NCBI GenBank assembly: GCA_047975325.1
Contig: JBKEDF010000073.1
Coordinates: forward strand, 1 to 46,708
Length of the DNA stretch: 46,708 nt
Reading direction: 5' to 3'
Origin: JBKEDF01 sp047975325
GTDB taxonomy: Bacteria; Pseudomonadota; Alphaproteobacteria; Rhodobacterales; Rhodobacteraceae
Shown here: piece after piece, positions 32,226 through 40,625 of the stretch
Numbering within the stretch: the first letter of the stretch is position 1
Layout: each line of letters opens with the position of its first letter
The notes under the pieces: generated by a model
What the model saw: only the letters and a program-made list of their open reading frames with translations
What the model was told of the DNA's origin: nothing
Database searches by the model: none
Position numbers and translations under genes: made by a program

Positions 32226-34019
32226 ATGAGCGTGACCAATTCAAGCGGATCCACGCCGCCGACGGCGGCGGGTTCCACCCTGTCGGAAGGGGCGAAACTG
32301 CGGCACCCCTGGCGGCGGCGGTTTCTGGTGATTGCGCTTTGTGTTCTGGCGGTTGCAACGGTGGTTGCCACCAACAGCTGGTTGACCGACCGTTTTTCCG
32401 AAGCCACGCGCAATCGCGCCGAAGTACGGCTTGCCCTTTACACCGGCAACCTGATTTCCGAATTGCAGCGCAATTCGGTGGTGCCGCTTTTGCTGGCGCG
32501 TGATCCTGAACTGATCCGCGCGTTGAACGGATCCAATTTTGCCAATACCTCGCAAAGGTTGATTTCCTTTCAGGGGGAAATCGGGGCGGCCTCGATCCTT
32601 CTGCTGGATCGCGAAGGTCGTACGGTTGGTGCGACGAACCGTAATGAGATCGGATCCAATCACCGTGCGGAGGCCTATTTTGTCGATGCGCAGCGCACCA
32701 AGGAAACCGTGTTTTCCGCCACGCCACGCGATACCGGATCAGTGCATTTCACCTATTCCCGCGCGGTTCTTGCCGATAACAGGCTGATGGGCGTGATTGT
32801 CGTTGCCGTTGACATGATGAAATATGAACGTGCCTGGGCCGGGTTGACGGATGCCGTGATGGTGACCGATAGCGAAGGCAAGGTGATCCTGGCGACCGAA
32901 CCGCGCTGGCGCGGGCTCACGCTTGATGAGGCGGTTGCGGTGCAGTCGCCGACCTCTGCGATACGGCGGGCGATCCAGGCAACGACAGATTGGGCGCAGC
33001 ACCGGCCCGATGCCTATCTGCGCGGCCAGGCGGTGATGCGCACCGAAACACGTGTGCCCTTTCGGGGTTGGCGCATTGTTGCGTTCACGGCGTATGATTC
33101 GGTGCGCGAACGCGTCAATGGCGTGCTGGCGCTGGAGATCATGGGCTTTGCCATCCTCCTTGCGGTCAGCTTCTATCTGCTGTCGCGCAGGGCCTGGTCG
33201 CAAAGCATGTCCTTCCAGCGCGAAAGCGCAGAATTGCGGATCCTGAATGCCAGGTTGCAGCGTGAAATTGCGCAGCGCGAAAAGGTGCAGAAGGATCTGG
33301 CCGTGGCTGAACAGACCCTAGCACAATCCTCCAAGCTGGCGGCGCTGGGGGAAATGTCCGCAGCGGTCAGCCATGAGTTGAACCAGCCTCTTGCCGCGAT
33401 GAAGACCTATCTGGCAGGCGCCCGGCTCCTGTTGCAACGGCGGCGTTCGGATGAGGCGCTGTCCTCCTTCCAGAGGATCGATGATCTGATCGAACGGATG
33501 GGGGCGATTACACGGCAACTGAAATCCTATGCCCGCAAGGGTGGTGAGGCCTTTGAACCGGTGGATCTGCGTGTTTCCCTTTCCTCGGCCCTGTCGATGA
33601 TGGAGCCGCAGCTCAAGGTCAGGGTTGTCCAGATCACCCGTTCCGTTCCCCGGGAACCGGTAATGGTGATGGCAGACAGGATCCGGCTGGAACAGGTGAT
33701 CATCAACCTGCTGCGAAACGCGCTTGATGCCACCAAGGATGTGGATGAGCCGCGCATTGACCTGACCGTTTCAGTGGATGAATCCGTGCACCTTTCGGTG
33801 CGCGATAACGGCTACGGGATCACCGATCTCGAAAATCTCTTTGAACCCTTTTATACGACCAAGAAACCGGGGGAGGGCGTCGGGCTGGGGCTCGCCATAT
33901 CCTCCGGCATCGTTACCGATCTGGGCGGCCGTCTGACCGCACGCAACGGTGATGGTGGCGGGGCTGTCTTCGATGTGCAGCTTCCTGTACTGGGGTCGGA
34001 ACTTGCAGCAGCGGAGTAG
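32226..34019 (+). CDS. Sensor histidine kinase, DctB-like
   Basis: The 597-residue membrane sensor has a first helix near 36-55, a periplasmic sensing domain of ~240 residues, and a second helix near 300-320. A short coiled coil (LQREIAQREKVQKDL) leads to HisKA with the H-box His near 382 (SHELNQPLAAM). The ATPase boxes are NLLRNALDAT, DNGYGI and GEGVGLGLAI. This is the C4-dicarboxylate sensor DctB architecture, so the ligand is probably a small organic acid. It pairs with the response regulator starting 4 bases later. No C4 transporter is adjacent. Confidence 0.9.
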   Translation: MSVTNSSGSTPPTAAGSTLSEGAKLRHPWRRRFLVIALCVLAVATVVATNSWLTDRFSEATRNRAEVRLALYTGNLISELQRNSVVPLLLARDPELIRALNGSNFANTSQRLISFQGEIGAASILLLDREGRTVGATNRNEIGSNHRAEAYFVDAQRTKETVFSATPRDTGSVHFTYSRAVLADNRLMGVIVVAVDMMKYERAWAGLTDAVMVTDSEGKVILATEPRWRGLTLDEAVAVQSPTSAIRRAIQATTDWAQHRPDAYLRGQAVMRTETRVPFRGWRIVAFTAYDSVRERVNGVLALEIMGFAILLAVSFYLLSRRAWSQSMSFQRESAELRILNARLQREIAQREKVQKDLAVAEQTLAQSSKLAALGEMSAAVSHELNQPLAAMKTYLAGARLLLQRRRSDEALSSFQRIDDLIERMGAITRQLKSYARKGGEAFEPVDLRVSLSSALSMMEPQLKVRVVQITRSVPREPVMVMADRIRLEQVIINLLRNALDATKDVDEPRIDLTVSVDESVHLSVRDNGYGITDLENLFEPFYTTKKPGEGVGLGLAISSGIVTDLGGRLTARNGDGGGAVFDVQLPVLGSELAAAE

Positions 34020-34023
34020 AGTA

Positions 34024-35355
34024 ATGGCGCGTGCAATGAAAGTCGCGATTGTCGATGACGAGGCCGATATGCGACAATCGATCAGCCAATGGCTGGCCCT
34101 GTCGGGATTTGAAACGGAAACCTTCGCATCGGCCGAGGATGCGCTGAAGGGGATCGGGCCGGACTACCCCGGTGTGGTGGTCAGTGATATCAGGATGCCG
34201 GGCATGGATGGCATGGTCTTCCTGAAACGATTGATGAGCCTCGATAGCGGGCTGCCGGTTATCATGATTACCGGTCATGGCGATGTGCCGATGGCAGTGG
34301 AGGCGATGCGGGTCGGCGCCTATGATTTTCTTGAAAAGCCCTTCAATCCGGACCGGATGACGGAACTGACCAAGAAGGCGACGCAGAACCGCCGCCTGAC
34401 ACTTGATAATCGTGCGCTGCGGCGTGAGCTTTCCGATGGCACGGTGCTGATGAAGAAACTGATTGGCACAAGCCCGGTAATGGAACGGCTGCGCGAGGAT
34501 ATCCTTGATCTTGGCCAGGCGGATGGCCATGTTCTGATCGACGGTGAAACCGGGACCGGCAAGACCCTGGTGGCCCATGCGCTCCATGCAGTGGGGCCAC
34601 GCGCCTCGAAGAAATTCGTGACGATTTCCTGCACGGCCTGGTCGGAAGACCAGCTTTCGGCACGGCTGTTCGGGCCGATCGAGGAAGGGTTGGGTTTGCC
34701 GCTGGTCGAAGAGGCGCGGGGTGGAACCCTTTGTCTGGAGGATATCGAAAGCCTGTCACATGCGCTGCAATCGCGGCTTTTGACCTTCATCAATGAACAG
34801 GGCAGCCCGCCTGAAACCCGCATTATCGCGATCTGCAATGAACATGCGCCCGACAAGACGCTGGAGGATATCCTGCGCCCCGATCTTTACTATCGTCTTG
34901 GTGCATTGACCATCGTCTGTCCGCCCTTGCGCGCGCGGGGGGAGGATATCCTGACGCTGTTCACGCGGCTTGGCGAACAATTTGCCGAAGAATATGGCTG
35001 TGATGCGCCGCAGATTGCGGCCCAGGAAGCCGCGCAGCTATTGCAGGCTCCATGGCCTGGCAATGTACGGCAATTGGTCAATATCGCCGAACGCGCGATC
35101 CTGCAGAACCGGCGGGGGACCGGATCCATCGCATCGCTGCTGATGGCTGATAACGAGGCCACGGGGCCGGCTCTTACGACGGAAGGCAAGCCGTTGAAGG
35201 ATTATGTGGAGGCCTTCGAGCGCATGTTGATCGACAATACGATGCGACGGCACAAGGGTTCCATCGTATCGGTTATGGAAGAGCTGTGCCTGCCGCGTCG
35301 GACGCTGAATGAGAAAATGGCGAAATACGGATTGACCCGCGCCGATTACGTTTGA
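34024..35355 (+). CDS. NtrC-type response regulator, DctD-like, without the GAFTGA loop
   Basis: The 443-residue protein has a receiver domain with Asp55 (SDIRMPGMDG), an AAA+ domain with Walker A GETGTGKT (174-181), and a Fis-type HTH at the end (SVMEELCLPRRTLNEKM). Where sigma54 activators have GAFTGA this protein reads LFGPIEEGLGLPLVEEA, and Walker B is GGTLCLEDIE. It therefore should not remodel sigma54 polymerase in the usual way. Rhodobacter capsulatus NtrC also lacks this loop and works with sigma70 polymerase, so this regulator may act likewise. The ribosome site GGAG is 7 bases before 34024. Confidence 0.9.
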   Translation: MARAMKVAIVDDEADMRQSISQWLALSGFETETFASAEDALKGIGPDYPGVVVSDIRMPGMDGMVFLKRLMSLDSGLPVIMITGHGDVPMAVEAMRVGAYDFLEKPFNPDRMTELTKKATQNRRLTLDNRALRRELSDGTVLMKKLIGTSPVMERLREDILDLGQADGHVLIDGETGTGKTLVAHALHAVGPRASKKFVTISCTAWSEDQLSARLFGPIEEGLGLPLVEEARGGTLCLEDIESLSHALQSRLLTFINEQGSPPETRIIAICNEHAPDKTLEDILRPDLYYRLGALTIVCPPLRARGEDILTLFTRLGEQFAEEYGCDAPQIAAQEAAQLLQAPWPGNVRQLVNIAERAILQNRRGTGSIASLLMADNEATGPALTTEGKPLKDYVEAFERMLIDNTMRRHKGSIVSVMEELCLPRRTLNEKMAKYGLTRADYV

Positions 35356-35569
35356 ACGATGCGGGGAGTGCCACCCTTGCGGCCATCGAGGCCGCGCGGC
35401 CGGCATTGCCATGGACCCGTGCCTGAGGATGGTTCCCGAATGGTGGGGTGTCGGGATGCGTGGTTGGGATCGGGCCTTGTCGGCTGAAAGGTGATGAATC
35501 CGGCATTCAATTCGGGTGCGAAGTGGTCTATGCCGCGCACATCCTGATGATGAGCCTGCAAGAGTTGCC

Positions 35570-36307
35570 ATGTCCGATAATCCTATCCCGCCCTGTTTCG
35601 TCCTTGTGCGGCCGCAGATGGGCGAAAATATCGGTGCTGCGGCGCGGGCGATGCTGAATTTCGGGCTGGAGCGGCTGCGCGTGGTCAATCCGCGCGATGG
35701 CTGGCCCAGCCCCCGCGCGGTGGCAATGGCCAGCGGTGCCGGCCGGCTTCTTGATCATGCCGGGCCATATCGGGACATAGGGCTGGCGGTAGAGGATTGC
35801 GATTACGTTTATGCCACCACTGCGCGGGGACGGGAATTGACCAAACCCGTCCTGACACCCGAAGCCGCGATGGCCGAGGCGCGGGCCATGGCGGCCATGG
35901 GCAAACAGATTGGTATCCTGTTCGGGCCGGAAAGGGCGGGGCTTGAAAACGAGGATGTCGCGCAGGCCAACGCAATTATCACCGTCCCGGTCAATCCCGA
36001 TTTCCCGAGCCTGAACCTTGGCCAATGCGTGCTTTTGATGGGGTATGAATGGCGCAGGCAGAGTGTGGCGGTTGAGCCGCGCGTGATGCAGATGGCCCGC
36101 ACGGAATTTGCCTCGGCGGTCGAAATACAAAAACTGGCCGAACATTATGAGGAACGGCTGGAGGAAGCGGGGTTTTTCTACCCGCCGAAAAAGGCGCCGA
36201 GCATGAAGCTTGCCTTGCGGAACATGTGGACGCGGCTTGGCCTGACCCGCGCCGAAGTGCAGACATTTCACGGGGTGTTGCGAAAGATCGCGCGCCATAT
36301 GAGATGA
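35570..36307 (+). CDS. trmJ: RNA 2'-O-methyltransferase, TrmJ/SPOUT family
   Basis: The 245-residue protein has the knotted SPOUT motifs: VLVRPQMGENIGAAARAM (about 9-26), ILFGPERAGLENEDV (about 115-129) and NLGQCVLLMGYEW. TrmJ methylates position 32 in the tRNA anticodon loop using S-adenosylmethionine. The C-terminal ~80 residues are the usual helical extension. The start at 35570 fits the conserved N-terminus, although the ribosome site is weak. The 214-base gap upstream shows no other gene. Confidence 0.9.
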   Translation: MSDNPIPPCFVLVRPQMGENIGAAARAMLNFGLERLRVVNPRDGWPSPRAVAMASGAGRLLDHAGPYRDIGLAVEDCDYVYATTARGRELTKPVLTPEAAMAEARAMAAMGKQIGILFGPERAGLENEDVAQANAIITVPVNPDFPSLNLGQCVLLMGYEWRRQSVAVEPRVMQMARTEFASAVEIQKLAEHYEERLEEAGFFYPPKKAPSMKLALRNMWTRLGLTRAEVQTFHGVLRKIARHMR

Positions 36308-36341
36308 CGCGCGCGGATGTTATCGGGCAGGCCTGTATTGC

Positions 36342-37172
36342 CTAGAAGTTCAGGGAAATACGGCGTGTCACACCAATCCTGAGGCTCCAGGAATCGTCGC
36401 TGCCCTGCTGTACGATGGGTGATGATTTCGCATCGTTGAGGTAACGGTCATAGCGGACCGCACCGTCAATGCCCCAATCGTCATTGATAGCATAGGTTGC
36501 GCCCAGTTCGACCCCGGCCGTCAGTGCGCCGCCCCCGGGATTATGCGCAGCCAGGCCACTGGCAAGCGACTCTGCGGCGGACACACCAAAATAGGTGTTG
36601 GCATAGTCGCCATCGCCAAAGAAGACGCGCGGACCAACCCGCAGGGTTAATTGTTGCGTCGGGCGCAGCACGAGATTTGATCCAAGCTCACCAACCCAGG
36701 AATGGTGCCCGATCGCGCCATAGCGGATATCGCCCCAAGCTTCGAAATTGCGCTGGCTGTAGCCCAGTCCCAACCCGATTTCAAACGAGGCCTTCACATC
36801 CTCCATCCCGGTCAGTTCGGCATGGTCCGAACTGTCGCGCTTGGAAATGTAACGGAACGACCCGCGCGGCGAAAAGCCATAGTTGGGCCTGTCCGGATCG
36901 GGACTGCCGAATTCATAACCACCCGGAAGGCGCAGGAAATCGGCGTTCATTGAAAAATCCGGACCGATTTCATTGTGCCGTGAGCCGAAATATTCCGGCG
37001 TATAGGATACCCCGCCGCGCAGCCGGAAAACCAGTGCCGGGCGCGAGGCCTGCTGTCTGGATACTGTCGTCATGGCCGGATCGGTTGCCGAGGTTACCGG
37101 GATCTGGAGATCATCCGCGAAGACGGTTCCGGGAAGTGCGGCGAAGGCGAGAGCGGCAAGGAACTTTTTCAT
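36342..37172 (-). CDS. MipA/OmpV-family outer membrane protein
   Basis: The 276-residue protein has a signal peptide ending near GTVFA-DDL (about residue 20). The mature part starts with the family-like RLRGGVSYTPEYFGSRHNEIG and ends in an aromatic residue (RISLNF), as beta-barrel outer membrane proteins do. MipA in E. coli scaffolds murein enzymes; most relatives have no proven role. It is convergent with trmJ and divergent from the heme A synthase gene. Confidence 0.87.
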   Translation of the reverse strand: MKKFLAALAFAALPGTVFADDLQIPVTSATDPAMTTVSRQQASRPALVFRLRGGVSYTPEYFGSRHNEIGPDFSMNADFLRLPGGYEFGSPDPDRPNYGFSPRGSFRYISKRDSSDHAELTGMEDVKASFEIGLGLGYSQRNFEAWGDIRYGAIGHHSWVGELGSNLVLRPTQQLTLRVGPRVFFGDGDYANTYFGVSAAESLASGLAAHNPGGGALTAGVELGATYAINDDWGIDGAVRYDRYLNDAKSSPIVQQGSDDSWSLRIGVTRRISLNF

Positions 37173-37344
37173 GGGCCTGATCCTTTGGCACGGAACCTGG
37201 CCCCTAGTTATCTTGCCCCCGGGGAACCTGCAATCTCTGGCTGTTCACATGGCCGTAACATTTCCGGATATGTTGCGCGTTTGCAGGGTCTTGAAGCGAG
37301 GGGGCACGCGGCCTACTGTCTGGCGGGCAACGAAAGGGCGGGTG

Positions 37345-38511
37345 ATGGCCGAAAAACGCAGCATTTTCGAGGAAGTTGAGGCGGATAACCGCCCCGAAAC
37401 ACCGGTTGCAGGCAGTATTTCCCGCCGCCCGGAAGGTGCACGCGGGGGGATCCGGATCTGGCTTGTGCTGCTATTTGCCATGGTTGCGGCCATGATCGTG
37501 GTCGGAGGGCTTACGCGGCTGACGGATAGCGGGCTGTCGATCACCGAATGGCGTCCGGTTACAGGCGCCTTTCCGCCGATGAATGAGGCCGGATGGCAGG
37601 CAGAATTTGAGAAATACAAGGCTACGCCACAATATGAATTGATGAACCAGGGCATGACGCTCGACAGCTTCAGGACCATCTACTGGTGGGAATGGGGCCA
37701 CCGGCAGCTTGGCCGCGCCGTGGGACTTGTCTGGGCGCTAGGGTTCTTTGGGTTCCTGCTGATGCGCAAGATCCCCGTGGGGTGGACGGGGCGACTGGTG
37801 CTTCTGGGTGTTCTGGGCGGGCTGCAAGGTGTGATCGGCTGGTGGATGGTGTCCTCAGGGCTGGTAGGTAGCATGGTTGCCGTGGCCTCCTACCGGCTGG
37901 CGATCCATCTGGGTCTTGCTTTCGTGATTCTCGGTCTGATCGCGTGGTATGCTCTGCTGCTCGGGCGCGGCGAGGCGGATTTGTTGCAAGCCCGGCGCGC
38001 GCGGGAAAAGCGGCTTTTTTCAATGTCCACCGGGTTGATGCATTTTGCCTTCCTGCAAATCCTGCTGGGCGCACTGGTGGCCGGGATCGATGCGGGGCGC
38101 GGGTTTCCGACATGGCCGCTGATGAATGGGCAATTCTTCCCGGCGGATGCGTTTTACGTGCCCGACGGGCAGGGGGGCAGCCTGCCGGCCTGGCGGGCAT
38201 TCTTTGAAAACCCGGGGCTGGTGCAGTTCGTTCACCGGATGTCGGGCTATTTGCTGTTTGTCTTTGGGGTCATTGTCTGGCGGCGAGGACGGAAATCCCC
38301 CCATGGGGCGACGCGCAATGCGGGGGATTGGATGATGGTGATGCTCTTTGGCCAAATGGTACTGGGTATCGTGTCGGCGTTGACGGCAGCGCAACTGCAT
38401 GCCGCGATCAGCCATCAGATTGGTGCGATCCTGCTTTGGGTGCTGATCCTGCGCCTGCGCTATCTTGCATTCTATCCCCGTCAGGGGTCTATCCGGAAAG
38501 GCACGGCATGA
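37345..38511 (+). CDS. ctaA: Heme A synthase (Cox15/CtaA type 2)
   Basis: The 388-residue integral membrane protein has about eight helices. Cox15 text is visible: GGLTRLTDSGLSITEWRPVTG (about 60-80, first part quoted), EWGHRQLGR with a heme-ligand His, and VQFVHRMSGYLL and AISHQIGAILLW with further His. It oxidises the heme O methyl to formyl, giving heme A for aa3 oxidase. The ATG at 37345 fits the family start. The stop overlaps the carboxypeptidase gene by ATGA. Confidence 0.93.
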   Translation: MAEKRSIFEEVEADNRPETPVAGSISRRPEGARGGIRIWLVLLFAMVAAMIVVGGLTRLTDSGLSITEWRPVTGAFPPMNEAGWQAEFEKYKATPQYELMNQGMTLDSFRTIYWWEWGHRQLGRAVGLVWALGFFGFLLMRKIPVGWTGRLVLLGVLGGLQGVIGWWMVSSGLVGSMVAVASYRLAIHLGLAFVILGLIAWYALLLGRGEADLLQARRAREKRLFSMSTGLMHFAFLQILLGALVAGIDAGRGFPTWPLMNGQFFPADAFYVPDGQGGSLPAWRAFFENPGLVQFVHRMSGYLLFVFGVIVWRRGRKSPHGATRNAGDWMMVMLFGQMVLGIVSALTAAQLHAAISHQIGAILLWVLILRLRYLAFYPRQGSIRKGTA

Positions 38512-39983
38512 CGAATTCCGCCTATGATGAACTGATGGCCTTTCAACGCCAGACCGAGGCGCTTGGTCAGATTGCAGGCCGCCTTGGTTGGGATCAGGAG
38601 ACCATGATGCCACGGGGGGCCGCAGCGCAGCGGGCCGAGGAAATGGCAGCGATCGAAGGGGTTCTGCACGCCCGCCGCACCGATATTCGTATCGCCGATT
38701 GGCTGTCTGCGGCAGAGGCGGAGGATGAAGTGGCCGAGGCCAATCTGCGCCTGATCCGCCGCAGTCATGCGCGTGCCTCCAGGGTGCCGGCCGATCTGGC
38801 ACAGGCCCTGGCGCGGCTGACCTCCGCATCACAGGGTATCTGGGCCGAGGCGCGCGCCAAGAACGATGTTGCAGCCTTTTTGCCCACCCTGCGCGAGGTG
38901 ATCGCGCTCAAACGTGAGGAGGCCGCTTGTCTGGCCCAAGGGGGCAGCCCCTATGATGCATTGATTGACGATTACGAACCCGGTGCAACGGCCGAAAGCC
39001 TTGGTGCGATGTTTGACGGTATGCGCCCACGCCTCGTGGAACTGCGAGGTGCCGCGCTTTCCGCTGCATATCAGCCTGAGGATCTGGATGGCAGATTTGG
39101 CCGGGATGCACAGCTTCGGCTGACGCAGGAACTCGCCACAGCCTTTGGTTATGATTTCAGCCGGGGCCGGATTGATCTGGCGGTGCATCCGTTCAGTTCC
39201 GGCTCCGGCTCGGATGTCCGGATCACGACGCGGGTGGTGGAAAGTGACCCGTTCAATTGTCTTTATTCCACGATCCATGAGGTCGGCCATGCCTGTTATG
39301 AGCTTGGTATTGACCCGGATTATGCCTTTACTCCGCTGGGGCAGGGTGTTTCCATGGGCGTGCATGAAAGCCAGAGCCGGATTTATGAAAACCAGCTTGG
39401 CCGTTCCCGCGCTTTTACTGGCTGGCTCTTTTCGCAGATGCGCGAACGTTTTGATCTTGGTATCGCGGATCCCGAGGCCTTTTATGGCACTGTCAACAAG
39501 CTGCGCCCGGGTCATATCCGGACCGAAGCCGATGAGGTGCAATATAACCTCCACATCATGTTGCGCTTTGATCTGGAACGCGCGCTGATGGGCGGCGATC
39601 TGGCCGTGGAGGATCTTGAGGCGGCTTGGAATGACCGTTTCAGGGCTGATTTCGGGCTGGAGGTGACGCAACCTTCCCAGGGGATGTTGCAGGATGTGCA
39701 TTGGTCTCTGGGCCTGTTCGGTTATTTCCCGACCTATAGTCTGGGTAATCTTTATGCCGGCTGCCTGCATGCGGCGCTGCGCGAGGATCTGCCCGATCTC
39801 GACCAGGATCTGGCGCGCGGTGAAACCGGCGCGGCAACCGGCTGGCTGCGCGAAAAGGTACAACGCCATGGTGGGCTTCATGAACCGCGTGAGGTCATAA
39901 CCCGGGCCTGTGGTTTCGCGCCGGATGAAAGACCGCTGCTGGATTATCTCGAAACAAAATTCCGCGATATCTACCGGCTTTGA
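38508..39983 (+). CDS. M32 family carboxypeptidase (carboxypeptidase Taq type)
   Basis: The 491-residue zinc metallopeptidase is of usual size for M32 (about 500). The active site HEVGH is at 257-261. Flanking family motifs include HPFSSGSGSDVRITTR before it and SMGVHESQSRIYEN after it, with the third zinc ligand Glu in HESQSR. It removes C-terminal residues from peptides in the cytosol. It is translationally coupled to the heme A synthase gene, apparently without functional link. Confidence 0.94.
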   Translation: MTNSAYDELMAFQRQTEALGQIAGRLGWDQETMMPRGAAAQRAEEMAAIEGVLHARRTDIRIADWLSAAEAEDEVAEANLRLIRRSHARASRVPADLAQALARLTSASQGIWAEARAKNDVAAFLPTLREVIALKREEAACLAQGGSPYDALIDDYEPGATAESLGAMFDGMRPRLVELRGAALSAAYQPEDLDGRFGRDAQLRLTQELATAFGYDFSRGRIDLAVHPFSSGSGSDVRITTRVVESDPFNCLYSTIHEVGHACYELGIDPDYAFTPLGQGVSMGVHESQSRIYENQLGRSRAFTGWLFSQMRERFDLGIADPEAFYGTVNKLRPGHIRTEADEVQYNLHIMLRFDLERALMGGDLAVEDLEAAWNDRFRADFGLEVTQPSQGMLQDVHWSLGLFGYFPTYSLGNLYAGCLHAALREDLPDLDQDLARGETGAATGWLREKVQRHGGLHEPREVITRACGFAPDERPLLDYLETKFRDIYRL

Positions 39984-40020
39984 AATTGACGCAGGCATGC
40001 CGGGGGCCCAGATTGAGGCG

Positions 40021-40581
40021 ATGACGAGGGCGGAAGAAATCACCGGACGGCTGGCGGAGGGCCTGCGTGTGGCCCGAAAGGCGCGCGGGCTCAGCCTTGA
40101 TGCCGTGGCCGGGCTTTCCGGGGTCAGCCGTTCCATGGTCAGCCAGATCGAGCGGGGGGAATCAAGCCCGACAGTTGCCACCTTATGGAACCTCACCCGT
40201 GCCCTGGGGGTGGATTTTGCAGGATTGATCGAACCGGCACCCAAGGCCGCAATCGAACTGACCCGTGCCGCAGAGGCCCCTGTCATGACTGGCCACGGTC
40301 GGGGTGTGCGGATCCGGATCCTGTCCCCGGCCGAAACGGTGGGCAGGCATGAGGTTTATGATCTGGGCTTTGCGGCCGGGGCGGCACTGGAAAGCGCCCC
40401 GCATTCGCCGGGATGCCGTGAACATCTGACGGTGATTGAAGGGCAGCTTACCATTCAGTCAGGGGCCGAGATTGAGGATCTTGGCCCCGGCGATACGGCC
40501 CGTTATCCGGCAGATCGCGACCATGCGATTCGCGCAGCCAACGCACCTGCCCGTGCCATCCTGATCGTTCAGGACAGCTGA
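40021..40581 (+). CDS. XRE-family regulator with C-terminal cupin domain
   Basis: The 186-residue protein has an N-terminal HTH (about 10-65), including LSLDAVAGLSGVSRSMVSQIERGESSPTV, the typical HipB/XRE-cupin start (seen in part). The C-terminal cupin (about 115-186) contains REHLTVIEGQLTI and GDTARYPADRDHAIRA. Relatives sense small metabolites and control nearby amino acid or amine metabolism. The ATG at 40021 has a GAGG site; an ATG at 39997 is the alternative. Convergent with the transketolase gene. Confidence 0.9.
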   Translation: MTRAEEITGRLAEGLRVARKARGLSLDAVAGLSGVSRSMVSQIERGESSPTVATLWNLTRALGVDFAGLIEPAPKAAIELTRAAEAPVMTGHGRGVRIRILSPAETVGRHEVYDLGFAAGAALESAPHSPGCREHLTVIEGQLTIQSGAEIEDLGPGDTARYPADRDHAIRAANAPARAILIVQDS

Positions 40582-40625
40582 CCCCCCCGTGTGCTGATGG
40601 AGGAGGCCCGTCCTTCCCTTCCCAT

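Noticed and set aside
38829..40286. 485-codon open frame on the minus strand
   Set aside because: It is antisense to the M32 carboxypeptidase and part of the XRE-cupin gene, both clearly real; no recognisable protein sequence.
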